Below, piece after piece: positions 17,061 through 26,254 of a stretch of 64,000 bases of DNA. Under the pieces are notes generated by a model. It saw only the letters and a program-made list of their open reading frames with translations. It ran no database searches and had not been told where the DNA came from. The DNA is from Actinacidiphila sp. DG2A-62. Its GTDB lineage: Bacteria > Actinomycetota > Actinomycetes > Streptomycetales > Streptomycetaceae. Location of the stretch: the NCBI RefSeq assembly GCF_035825295.1, contig NZ_JAYMGI010000002.1, positions 372,001 to 436,000 on the forward strand, written 5' to 3'. Position 1 is the stretch's first letter, and each line of letters begins with the position of its first letter. Made by a program: the position numbers and the translations under genes.

Positions 17061-18229
17061 CGCCGTTCGCCCCCGGCGGGGCCCGCGGGTCCGGGGAATC
17101 CGGCGAGCGCGGCGCGGCAGGCCCGTGCCGTGCCGGTCGCGGGGGCGGGGCGGCCGGCCGCGCGCACCAGGCGGGCGGCGCCGATCCGCGCGTCGGCCAT
17201 GCCGTAGAAGCACAGCAGTCCGGTCTCGTGCGGCAGCAGCGCGGTGGGGAAAACAACGTTGTCGACGGTGCCGGCGACCTCCTCGGGCGACTCCGGTTCC
17301 AGCAGCGGCTGCCTGGTGCGGGCCAGGACGCGGCCGGGGTCGTCGGCGTCGAGGAGCGCGGCGCCGGCCCGGTAGGACTGGCCGCCGTCGCCGGTGGGGC
17401 TGACGCCGTGGTAGAGCAGCAGCCAGCCGCCCTGCACCCGGACCGGCGGCGGCCCCGCCCCGATCTTGGTCTGCTCCCAGGGCTGTTCCGGCCGCATGAC
17501 CTCGCGGTGGCCGGTGAGCACGGTCAGCATGCTCCGGTCGGCGCGGGCCGCGTCGAGGTCGACGTACGACAGCCACACCGACAGTCCGCCGCCGTCGTGA
17601 CCGCCGGGGAGGTACCGGCCCAGCCGGCCGCCGTCGAGCGCCTCGCCCCACATCGGGCGGTGCAGCACCGCGAGCGCGGGGCGGCCGTTCGGGCCGGTCA
17701 CCGGCTCGGGCAGGATCACCACGTCCTTGTTCCAGACCAGGTTCAGCTCGACGTCGGCCGCGTCGTCGTAGACGAAGACTAGCGGGCCGAGCCGGCGCCA
17801 GCCGGTGAGGTCGGAGGAGACCGCGAGGGCGGTGCGCGGGCCGAGCGGCCCGTAGGCGACGTACGTCATCAGCCAGCAGTCGAGGGCGTCGACCCGGGTG
17901 ACCCGGGGGTCCTCGACGCCGGCGTGGTCGTCGGCCCGCTCCCAGCTGCGGTCGGGTTCCAGCACGGTGCCCGCGCGGTGCACGCCGGTCGGGACGCCGC
18001 CGGCGAAGGCGACGGTGGCGCGGGAGATCCGCGAGACGTTGCCCTCGGCCACGATCCGCGGGAACAGCACGATGCCGCCGTCCGGGGCGAGCGCGCCGCC
18101 GGGGTTGAGGGTGCCCTCGGCCTCGGCCGGGTCGTCGGGGTCCGGGCTCATCACGGTGCCGAGCCGCTCGAAGCGGTACGGGAAAACGCTCTCCGTCCCG
18201 GTGGCGCCGGTCATGTCCGTCGCGCTCAT
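17057..18229 (-). CDS. GH130 mannoside phosphorylase/mannosidase
   Basis: A 390-residue five-bladed beta-propeller enzyme of family GH130, whose members phosphorolyse or hydrolyse beta-mannosides. Visible signatures are GVEDPRVTR near residue 105 (with the catalytic Asp), NKDVVILPE near 170, TKIGAGPPP near 254, YHGVS shortly after, and DNVVFPTALL with FYGMADARIG near the end. There is no signal peptide, so it acts in the cytoplasm on imported oligosaccharide. ATGA overlaps on both sides place it between an acetyl esterase and two permeases in one operon. Which linkage it cuts, and whether phosphate or water is used, cannot be decided from these motifs alone. Confidence 0.88.
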   Translation of the reverse strand: MSATDMTGATGTESVFPYRFERLGTVMSPDPDDPAEAEGTLNPGGALAPDGGIVLFPRIVAEGNVSRISRATVAFAGGVPTGVHRAGTVLEPDRSWERADDHAGVEDPRVTRVDALDCWLMTYVAYGPLGPRTALAVSSDLTGWRRLGPLVFVYDDAADVELNLVWNKDVVILPEPVTGPNGRPALAVLHRPMWGEALDGGRLGRYLPGGHDGGGLSVWLSYVDLDAARADRSMLTVLTGHREVMRPEQPWEQTKIGAGPPPVRVQGGWLLLYHGVSPTGDGGQSYRAGAALLDADDPGRVLARTRQPLLEPESPEEVAGTVDNVVFPTALLPHETGLLCFYGMADARIGAARLVRAAGRPAPATGTARACRAALAGFPGPAGPAGGERR

Positions 18230-19197
18230 CCGGCGACCGCCTCGGGCTTGGCGAGGGAGTTGGCGAACTCCAGGTGCAGTTCGCGCAGGTATCCCATGCC
18301 GTTCTCGTGGCCGTTGAACGGCCAGACCTGGATGCGCTTGGTGCCGCCGTAGGCGTTGTGCGCGGCGAAGACGCTGGAGGGCGGGCAGACGGTGTCCATC
18401 AGGCCGACGGAGAAGAAGCCGGGGGCGGTCGCGCGCGCGGCGAAGTGCACCCCGTCGTGGTAGGAGACGGTGCGCTCGGCGCGCTCCACCTTGTCGCGCT
18501 GGACCCGCAGGTAGTCGCGCAGCTCCGAGTAGGGCGCGTCGTCGGTGATCGTGGCGCAGCGCATGATGTCGCACAGGAACGGCGCGTCGCTGATCATCCC
18601 GATGACGTCCGACCGCAGTCCCGCGACCGCCAGGGATATGCCGCCGCCCTGGCTGCCGCCGGCCACCAGGACCCGTTCGGGGTCGACGACGTCGAACTCC
18701 CGCACCGCGTCCACCGCGCGCACCGCGTCGGTGAACACCCGCCGGTAGTAGTAGTCGTCCGGGTCCTCGATGCCGCGGGTCACCAGCCCGCCGGCCTGCG
18801 GCGCCCCGGTCACGCCGAGGTCGGGGGTGTCCGCGCCGACCTGGCCGCGGCAGTCCACCAGCAGGTGGGCGTAGCCGGCGGCGCTCCACATCAGGGACTC
18901 GCTGGGCTTGCCGCGTCCGCCGGTGTAGCCCAGATACTCCACCACGGCGGGCAGCGGGCGCACGCCGTTGCGCGGCACCATCAGCCAGGCGGCGATCCGC
19001 TGTCCGGCGAAGCCGCCGAAGGACACGTCGTACACGTCGATGGTGGACAGCCGGGTGGACATCGGGGTGAACCGCGGGTCGAGCGGATGGGCGGCGGCCT
19101 CGGCGAGGGTCCTCGACCAGAAGGCGTCGAAGTCGTCGGGCGCCGCGGCGGGCGAGCGGAAGGCGTGCAACTCCGGTAGTGGCAGGTCGAACTGCAT
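18226..19197 (-). CDS. Acetyl xylan esterase/cephalosporin-C deacetylase family (AXE1)
   Basis: A 323-residue alpha/beta hydrolase of the AXE1 family. The nucleophile elbow is GGSQGGG near residue 182; the catalytic Asp is in VGLMDTVCPP near 265 and the His in FNGHENG near 297. The N-terminal DLPLPELHAFR and DDFDAFWSRTL segments are typical of the family. There is no signal peptide, so it would remove acetyl groups from oligosaccharides after uptake. ATG at 19197 is first in the operon with GH130 and transport genes, 137 bases from a perfect LacI-type palindrome. Acetylated mannan or glucomannan fragments are plausible substrates. Confidence 0.9.
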   Translation of the reverse strand: MQFDLPLPELHAFRSPAAAPDDFDAFWSRTLAEAAAHPLDPRFTPMSTRLSTIDVYDVSFGGFAGQRIAAWLMVPRNGVRPLPAVVEYLGYTGGRGKPSESLMWSAAGYAHLLVDCRGQVGADTPDLGVTGAPQAGGLVTRGIEDPDDYYYRRVFTDAVRAVDAVREFDVVDPERVLVAGGSQGGGISLAVAGLRSDVIGMISDAPFLCDIMRCATITDDAPYSELRDYLRVQRDKVERAERTVSYHDGVHFAARATAPGFFSVGLMDTVCPPSSVFAAHNAYGGTKRIQVWPFNGHENGMGYLRELHLEFANSLAKPEAVAG

Positions 19198-19333
19198 GGG
19201 AGGTCCCCTCTCCGGGACTGGGTCCAGATGACACCGGACGACACCGGGCAGGGGCCCCGGTCGTCGCACGCTTCGTGAATCCCGTGTGTCGGCGATGTGT
19301 CCCGCGGGTTGAAGCGTGGCATAGGATCAAGCC

Positions 19334-19351
19334 AATGTCAACGTTGACATT
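19334..19351. promoter_or_regulatory. LacI-type operator before the AXE1-GH130-transport operon
   Basis: AATGTCAACGTTGACATT is a perfect 18-base palindrome in the 182-base gap between the end of the first mannosidase gene and the esterase start. Its central 14 bases are identical to the site before the mannosidase operon at 25724-25737. It marks the promoter of a separate transcription unit. Confidence 0.75.
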
Positions 19352-19379
19352 ATGGGGTGCCGCAGCGGCTGCGGCGGGT

Positions 19380-22300
19380 TCAGGAAGGGCCGTCCAGCCG
19401 CAGCCTGACGGTCACGATCTCGAAGGGGCGCAAGCCCAGCAGCACCCCCTCGGCGTCGAACTCCACGGCTCCCGTGGGCCGTTCGAGGAGGTCGGTGAGC
19501 CGGGCGTCGCGGACCGGCGCGACGGCCGAAAGCCGTACCCTGGCGCGGTCGCCCAGGGGTTCGTACAGCCGGACCACGACGTCGCCGGAGCGGTCGTCGG
19601 CCAGCTTGACCGCCTCGACCACCGCGGGCCCGTCCACCGCCACCAGCGGCGCCACGTCCGATCCGCCGGTCACCGCGCGCGGCGGCAGGTTGATCCGGTA
19701 GCCCTCGCGCACCGCGACGGCCGTGTCGGCGCCGCACACCAGGGCGTAGCGGAAGACGTGCCGGCCCTGGTCCGCGTGCGGGTCGGGGAACCGCTGGGCG
19801 CGCACCAGGGACAGCGCGAGGACGGTGGTGGTGCCGCCGTCGGGGCGCACCTGCCGGGTCGCGTCGTAGCCGTAGCTGGAGTCGTTGACGACGGCGGCGC
19901 CGTAGCCGGGCTCGCCGACGTGCACGAACCGGTGCGCGCACGCCTCGAACTTCGCCTCCTCCCAGGAGGTGTTGCGGTGCAGCGGCCTGCGCACATGGCC
20001 GAACTGGACCTCGGCGGCGACCGTGTCCGCGCGGATGTCCAGCGGGAACACGGCCTTGCACAGGCGCTGTTCGGCGTGCCAGTCGATCGTCGTCTCGAAG
20101 TCGAGGCGGGGTTCACCCGCGGCCAGCCGCACGCGCTGCTCGTACCGGCAGCCGTCGTGGGTGCGGACCACGGTGACCACGGGGTCGCGATCGCCTCCGC
20201 CGCCGGGGCCGTCGCCGGGATCGCCGCCGGGTTGGAGGTCGACGCTGTCGGCGTCGGACAGGTCGTGTGCGGCGGCGCGGTAGTGCTCGTCGAGGTCCCA
20301 GGCGTCGGCGCCCACCGGGTGGTCGGCGTGCAGCCGCAGCAGTCCGGCCTGCTCGCCGGGCGGCACCAGCTCCCGCTCGCGCACCAGGTCGTATACGGAC
20401 GTGACCGCGCCACGGGTGTCGATCTCCACCCGCAACAGGCCGTTGTCCAGCAGGACATGGCCGGATTCGGTGCGCCGGGCGCGGGCCGGCGCTGGCCGCC
20501 GCGGCTCGGCGGCGCCGAGCGCGGGCACTTTGTCGCGGGCGTGCGGCGCGGCGTTGAACTCCAGCCGCCGCGAGCCGGGCCCGGCCAGGGCGGTCACCGC
20601 GGCCCCGACCAGTTCCCGCAGGCGGCTCTCCAGTTCGGCGTAGCGCTGGGCCGCCTCGCGGTAGACCCAGGCGATCGAGGAACCGGGCAGGATGTCGTGG
20701 AACTGGTGCAGCAGCACGTCCTTCCACAGGGCGTCCAGTTCCTCGTACGGGTACTCCGCGAGCCCGCGCACGGCGGCGGTGGCGCACCACAGCTCGGCCT
20801 CGCGCAGCAGGTGCTCGCAGGCCCGGTTGGCGCGCTTGACGTCGGCCTGGGTGGTGAGGGTGCCGCGGTGCACCTCCAGGTACAGCTCCCCCGCCCACAC
20901 CGGCGCGCGGTCGGCCTGCGCCTGTGCGGCGGCGAAGAAGTCGCCGGGCGCGCCGATCGCCACCTTCGGCAGTCCCTCCAGGTCGCGCAGCCGCGCGGCG
21001 TGCTCCAGCATCTCGCGGGTCGGCCCGCCGCCGCCGTCGCCCCAGCCGAACGGCACCAGCGAGCGGCTGTCCGCGCCGTCGTCGGCGCAGCGCTCGGCGG
21101 CGCCCGTCAGATCGGCCGCCGACAGGTCGCTGTTGTAGGTGTCCACCGGCGGGAAGTGCGCCAGCACCCGGCTGCCGTCCAGTCCCTCCCACCAGAAGGT
21201 GCTGTGCGGGAAGCGGTTGACCTGGTTCCACGACAGCTTCTGCGTCATGAACCGGGTCGCCCCGGCGAGCCGGAAGATCTGCGGCAGCGCGGCGGAGTAG
21301 CCGAAGGAGTCCGGCAGCCAGATCTCGTCCGACTCGTAGCCGTACTCCTGGAGGAAGAACCGTTTGCCGTAGGTGAGTTGGCGGACCATGGCCTCGCCGC
21401 CCGGCATGTTGGCGTCGGACTCCACCCACATGCCGCCGACCGGGTGGACCGCGCCGGCCGCGACCGCCTCGCGCAGCCGCTCGAACAGCGCCGGCTGGTG
21501 CTCCTTCAGCCACGCGTGCTGCTGGGCCTGGGAGAACGCGAAGACCAGTTCCGGGTGTTCGGCGCGCAGCGCGGTGACGTTCGCGACGGTGCGGGCGACC
21601 TTGCGGACGCTCTCGCGGACCGGCCACAGCCAGGCGGAGTCGATGTGCGCGTGGCCGACCGCGGTGACCCGGTGCGCGCTGGCGGCGGCCGGGCTCGCGA
21701 GGACGCCGGCGAGCATCGCGCGCGCGGCGGCCGGCGACCAGGTCCCGGTCAGCTCGGCCCGGTCCAGGTGGTCCAGCACGTCGGTCACCGCCCGTGCCAC
21801 CGCGTGCCGGCGCGGCTGCGCCGCGGGCAGCACCTCCAGCAGGCCGCCCAGCACTTCCAGGTCGGCGACCAGCGCGCGGACCTCGTCGTCGACGAGCGCG
21901 ACCTGGGCGCCGCCGAAGACGTAGAGGGGCTCGCGGCCGGCCGTCGTGACGTCGCCCAGGTCGGTGGGCGCCCACGGGTACGGCTGGTGGATGGTCGGGT
22001 TGGCGGCGGCCTCCACCAGGAAGTCCACCCGGGTCCCGGCGGTCAGCGGCCGGGAGGCCGGGCCGACGCCGCCGGGCCCCGCGGGGTCGACCGGCACGTG
22101 CCAGGCTGCGCGGGTGCAGGCCCTTGAGCGGCACGCCGTCCGGCGTGTGCGCCAGGCCCTCGACGGTGAAGCCGGGGCCGACGCCGGTGAACCCGAGGTC
22201 GACCAGGGCCTCGGCGCGCCGCCCGGACCAGGCGTCCGGCAGCGTCGCGGTGCAGCGCAGCCAGGTGGTCCCCCACGGCGGGCCCCAGCGCTCGCCCGCG

Positions 22301-22464
22301 GTGAACGGCGTGTAGTCGGCGCGCAGCGCGGTCGCGGCGTCCACCGGCTCGCCCGGCACGTGCCAGGCGGTCACCGCAAGCGGCAGCCGGTCGGTGTGCC
22401 GGGCGGGCCGCAGCCGCCGCTCCAGTACGCGGGCGAGACGGGCTCCGAGCCGGTCGTCACGCAT
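19380..22464 (-). CDS. GH38 alpha-mannosidase 1, one frame break
   Basis: About 1,028 residues of a cytoplasmic family 38 retaining alpha-mannosidase. The zinc-binding motif GHAHIDSAWLWPVRE is near residue 270, the nucleophile block GGMWVESDANMPGGE near 350, and HQFHDILPGSSIAWV near 590. The first 120 residues, up to KGLHPR, are in one frame and the rest, from WHVPVDPAGPGG, in another. One extra base (or two missing) lies near 22100-22115. The protein is otherwise intact to its C-terminal beta domain, so an assembly error is likely. ATG at 22464 overlaps the preceding GH38 gene by eight bases. The two mannosidases are related throughout but clearly not recent duplicates. They probably trim different alpha-mannosyl linkages. 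Confidence 0.88.
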
Positions 22465-25400
22465 CGCCGCCGGTCCCTTCCGCCGCTCCGCCGCCGTCCG
22501 CCGCGCAGTCGGCGTCCGCCGCGCAGTCGGCGTCCCGCGCCGCGAAACGCAGCGTGACGATCTCGAACGGGCGCAGTTCCAGGGCGACGCGCTCGCCCGC
22601 CCGGTACGTCCTGCCGCCGGGGCGCGGCTGCTCCAGCAGGTCGGTCTCGACGGCCGCGCCCGCCGCGCGCACGGTGAGGGTGGCGCCGGCGCGGGCGCCG
22701 AGCGACTCGTAGAGCCGGACGACGAGGTCGCCGGAGCGGTCGTCGGCGAGCTTGACCGCCTCGACCACCACGGCGGGGTGGTCCACCGCGACCTCGGGCG
22801 CGACCGGGCCGGCGCCGAGCAGCGTGCGCGGCGGCAGGTTGATCCGGTAGCCCTCGCGCACCGCGGCGGCGGTGTCGGCGCCGCACACCAGGCCGTAGCC
22901 GAAGCGGTGCGGGCCCTGGTCGGTGTCCGGGTCGGGGTAGCGCGGTGCGCGCAGCAGCGACAGCCGGACGGTGGAGTACGTCCCGCCGCCGGGGTGGGCG
23001 GTGCGGGTGATGTCGTGGCCGTAGGTGGAGTCGTTGACCACCGCGGCGCCGTACCCGGGCTCGCCGACGTGCACGAACCGGTGCGCGCACACCTCGAACT
23101 TGGCCGCGTCCCAAGTGGTGTTGGCGTGCGTGGGCCGCGTCAGGTGGCCGTACTGGATCTCGGCGGTGGCGCTGTCGGTGTGCACGTCGACGGGGAACGC
23201 GGCCTTCAGGAAGCGCTCCCGCTCGTGCCAGTCGACCTCGGCGGTGAAGCGGAGGGTGCGGGTGCCGGGGGCGAGCGTGATCGTCTGCACGGCGCGGGAG
23301 CCGCCCGAGGCGCCGAAGGTGCGGCGCACGGTCACGGTCGCGGCGGCGGGCGCGGCGCCGGGTCCGGGTGCGGCGGTGGACGGGGCGGCGGGCGCGGCGC
23401 CGGGTTCGGGTGCGGCGGCGGACGTGCCGCCCTCGACCTCCAGCGCGTCGACGCCCGTGACGTCCTCCACGCGGTTGCGGTAGACGTCGTCGACGTTCCA
23501 CGCGTCGAAGGAGGTGGGCCGGTCGGGGTGGAGCTGGAGCAGGTTCGCGGCGGCGCCGGGCGGCACCACCTCGCGCCCGCCGGCGGCCAGGTCGCGGACC
23601 GAGGTGACCAGGCCGCGGCCGTCGACGCGGACCCGCAGCAGGCCGTTGTCGAGCACGACGCCGTCCCCGTCGCGGGTCACCCCGACCGGGCGGTCCTGCT
23701 CGTCGGCCTCGGCGGCGCCGAGCGCGGGCACCCCGTCGCGGGCGTGCGGCGCGGCGTTGAAGGTCAGCGGCCGCCCGCCCTCGCCGGCCAGCGCCCGCTG
23801 GGCGGTGTCCCGCAGCGCCTCCAGTTCGCCGATCACCCGGCGGTAGGTCTCGCGCGCCTCGCGGTGCACCCAGGCGATCGAGGAACCGGGCAGGATGTCG
23901 TGGAACTGGTGCAGCAGCACGGTCTTCCACAGCCGGTCCAACTCGTCGTACGGGTACGGCGCGAGGCCCCGGCGGGCCGCGGCCGACGCCCACAGCTCGA
24001 CCTCGCGCAGCAGGTGCTCGCTGCGCCGGTTGCCCTGCTTCATCAGCGCCTGCGAGGTGTACGTGCCGCGGTGCGACTCCAGGTACAGCTCCCCCACCCA
24101 CACCGGGGCGTCCGGGAGTTCGGCGCGGGCCGCGGCGAAGAACTCCGCGGGGGTCTGCACGGTCACCGCCGGCGAACCCGCCAAGTCCGCCTGGCGGCGA
24201 GCGCGTTCGAGCATGTCGGCGGTGGGGCCGCCGCCGCCGTCGCCGTGGCCGAACGCCACCAGGGACCGGGTGGCCGGCCCGGACTCGGTGAACCGCTCGG
24301 CGGCGAAGGCCAGTTCGGAGGGGATCAGCTCGGCGTTGTAGTTCTCCACCGGCGGGTAGTGCGAGAAGATCCGGGTGCCGTCGATGCCCTCCCACCAGAA
24401 CGTGTTGTGCGGGAAGCGGTCGACCTCGTTGTAGGCCATCTTCTGGGTGAGGAACCACTCCATGCCGGCCAGCCGGGCGATCTGCGGGAGCGCGGCGGTG
24501 TAGCCGAAGGAGTCCGGTAGCCACACCTCGCGGCACACCACCCCGAACTCCTCGCGGAAGAGCCGCTGTCCGTGGCTGAACTGGCGGGCCAGCGACTCAC
24601 CGCCCGGCATGTTGGTGTCGGCCTCCACCCACATGCCGCCGACCGGCACGAACGTCCCGGCGGCGACCGCGTCCTTGATCCGGGCGAACAGCGCGGGGTG
24701 GGCGTCGCGCACCCACGCGTACTGCTGCGCCTGGGAGCAGGCGAAGCGCAGTTCCGGGTAACGATCGGCGAGCGCGGTGACGTTGGAGAAGGTGCGGGCC
24801 GCCTTGCGGACGGTCTCGCGGACCGGCCACAGCCAGGCGGAGTCGATGTGCGCGTGCCCGACCGCGGAGACGCGGTGGGCGGCGTGGTCGGCGGGGGCGG
24901 CCAGCAGCGGCTCCAGCGCGGCGCGGGCCCGGGCCGCGCCGGCCGCCACGGCGCCGGTGTCCAGGTCGTCCAGCATCCGGCCGAGCCCGTGCAGGATCTC
25001 CCGGCCGCGGCCGGAGTGCGCGGGCAGCGCCCTGGCCAGGCCGAGCAGCACCTCGACGTCGAGGGCGAGGCCGCGCACCACCGGGTCGACCAGGGCGAGG
25101 TCGAGCGTGGTGAGGGTGTAGAGCGGGTCGCGCGGCGCGGTGTGCAGGTCGCCCAGGTCGGTGGGGCGGAAGGCGTGCTCGATCACCGGGGGGTTGGCGG
25201 CGGCCTCCAGGTAGTAGTCGACCTCCTCGCCGCCGGCCGCCTCCTCGGCGATGAGGAGTTCGGTGTTGTCGGGCTCGATGCCCTGCACCGGCACGCCGTC
25301 GGGCCGGTGCACCAGCCCCTCGGCCTGGAAGCCGGGGCCACCGGAGAAGCCCAGGTCGGCGCGGAGCACCACGCGCCCGCCGGCCCACTCCCGCGGCACC

Positions 25401-25627
25401 CGGCCGGTGACGTGGAACCAGCTCGTGCCCCAGGCGGGCCCCCAGCGCTCGCCCACGGCCGCGGGCCGGAACTCCCCGGCTATCGCCTCGGCCGCCGGCA
25501 CCGGCTCCCCCGGCAGGTGGTTGGCGCTGACCTCCAGCGGCACGCGGGCCACCAGGACGGCCGGCCGGATCCGCTCGCGCAGCGCCCGCTCGACCCGGTC
25601 CTGGGTGTGCCTGCTGCTGTCGTGCAC
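22457..25627 (-). CDS. GH38 alpha-mannosidase 2
   Basis: A 1,056-residue, intact family 38 alpha-mannosidase. Zinc motif GHAHIDSAWLWPVRE lies at about residue 255, the nucleophile block GGMWVEADTNMPGGES at about 335, WLPDSFGYTAALPQI at about 370, GHGDGGGGPT at about 465 and HQFHDILPGSSIAWV at about 578. There is no signal peptide, so it should act on imported mannosides. A 30-residue Ala/Pro/Gly-rich insert at about 745-775 is absent from mannosidase 1. GTG at 25627 has AAGGGGAG eight bases upstream. It is the first gene of a two-gene unit whose promoter carries a LacI-type palindrome at 25724-25737. Confidence 0.93.
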   Translation of the reverse strand: MHDSSRHTQDRVERALRERIRPAVLVARVPLEVSANHLPGEPVPAAEAIAGEFRPAAVGERWGPAWGTSWFHVTGRVPREWAGGRVVLRADLGFSGGPGFQAEGLVHRPDGVPVQGIEPDNTELLIAEEAAGGEEVDYYLEAAANPPVIEHAFRPTDLGDLHTAPRDPLYTLTTLDLALVDPVVRGLALDVEVLLGLARALPAHSGRGREILHGLGRMLDDLDTGAVAAGAARARAALEPLLAAPADHAAHRVSAVGHAHIDSAWLWPVRETVRKAARTFSNVTALADRYPELRFACSQAQQYAWVRDAHPALFARIKDAVAAGTFVPVGGMWVEADTNMPGGESLARQFSHGQRLFREEFGVVCREVWLPDSFGYTAALPQIARLAGMEWFLTQKMAYNEVDRFPHNTFWWEGIDGTRIFSHYPPVENYNAELIPSELAFAAERFTESGPATRSLVAFGHGDGGGGPTADMLERARRQADLAGSPAVTVQTPAEFFAAARAELPDAPVWVGELYLESHRGTYTSQALMKQGNRRSEHLLREVELWASAAARRGLAPYPYDELDRLWKTVLLHQFHDILPGSSIAWVHREARETYRRVIGELEALRDTAQRALAGEGGRPLTFNAAPHARDGVPALGAAEADEQDRPVGVTRDGDGVVLDNGLLRVRVDGRGLVTSVRDLAAGGREVVPPGAAANLLQLHPDRPTSFDAWNVDDVYRNRVEDVTGVDALEVEGGTSAAAPEPGAAPAAPSTAAPGPGAAPAAATVTVRRTFGASGGSRAVQTITLAPGTRTLRFTAEVDWHERERFLKAAFPVDVHTDSATAEIQYGHLTRPTHANTTWDAAKFEVCAHRFVHVGEPGYGAAVVNDSTYGHDITRTAHPGGGTYSTVRLSLLRAPRYPDPDTDQGPHRFGYGLVCGADTAAAVREGYRINLPPRTLLGAGPVAPEVAVDHPAVVVEAVKLADDRSGDLVVRLYESLGARAGATLTVRAAGAAVETDLLEQPRPGGRTYRAGERVALELRPFEIVTLRFAARDADCAADADCAADGGGAAEGTGGDA

Positions 25628-25723
25628 GCTCGTACTCCCCTTCGCTTCCCCACAGTCGACGTGCCGGACGCGAGCGGGCTCCGCGGCTCCGGCTCGGTCG
25701 AACATGTCACGCGCCGGAAACAA

Positions 25724-25737
25724 TGTCAACGTTGACA
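25724..25737. promoter_or_regulatory. LacI-type operator before the GH38 operon
   Basis: TGTCAACGTTGACA is a perfect palindrome 97 bases before the mannosidase 2 start. Read on the minus strand it contains TTGACA, with CATGTT 17 bases further on, so the operator may overlap the -35 box. The rest of 25738-25993 has no recognisable gene; it is GC-rich and serves as spacer to the divergent small gene. Confidence 0.72.
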
Positions 25738-25993
25738 ATTTTTCTGTCCGCCCTGGACGATGGCCGCGCGAAGGGGGATACGCGCGGGCGCGCGCGGGCC
25801 CGCGGGACAGGGTCCGCGGCGGGCGGTGAGGGGCGGGCACGGGGCGCCGCCGGGACAGCGGCCGGCGGCGGGGCCGGCGGCGACGGGGCCGGGTCCGCGT
25901 AGGAGGGGTCGTCGCGGGGCACCGAGATGACCGGGACGCATGCGTGCGGCCGGCGGGCGGGAGTCGCGCGTCGGGGATGGCGAAAGGACGACG

Positions 25994-26254
25994 ATGGCGG
26001 AGCGGCGGTTGCCCCGGCGGGAGACGATCTCGGCGGCTCGCCGCGCGCCCGGCGCCGGCGGGGAACCGCGCGTGCTCGACGTGCGGGACCTCTCCCCGGG
26101 GCTCGGCCAGGCCGCGGTGCTGGGCGTGCCCGCAGACGTCGCCGTCGTCCGGCACGACGGCGACGTGTGGAGCGTGATGCGCGACGCGGGCGCCGTGCTG
26201 CGCCGCGCGCGCTGCGCCGGCTGCCGGTCGGCCCGGGAGGCGGGGACGGTTTAG
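25994..26254 (+). CDS. Small protein of unknown function
   Basis: An 86-residue predicted protein. ATG at 25994 has GAAAGGA six bases upstream. The C-terminal half shows an ordered pattern (LDVRDLSPGLGQAAVLGVPA, then VVRHDGDVWSVMRDAGAVL) and ends with a Cys pair in RRARCAGC that could bind a metal, or nothing. No family recognised. It is divergent from the GH38 operon and its stop overlaps the lacI stop by three bases in convergent orientation. It could be a chance open frame, though the ribosome site and codon use favour a real gene. Confidence 0.45.
   Translation: MAERRLPRRETISAARRAPGAGGEPRVLDVRDLSPGLGQAAVLGVPADVAVVRHDGDVWSVMRDAGAVLRRARCAGCRSAREAGTV

Noticed and set aside
17253..17262. ACAACGTTGT palindrome resembling the LacI operators
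   Set aside because: It lies inside the GH130 coding region and is shorter (10 bases) than the promoter sites; probably chance or at most a weak auxiliary site.
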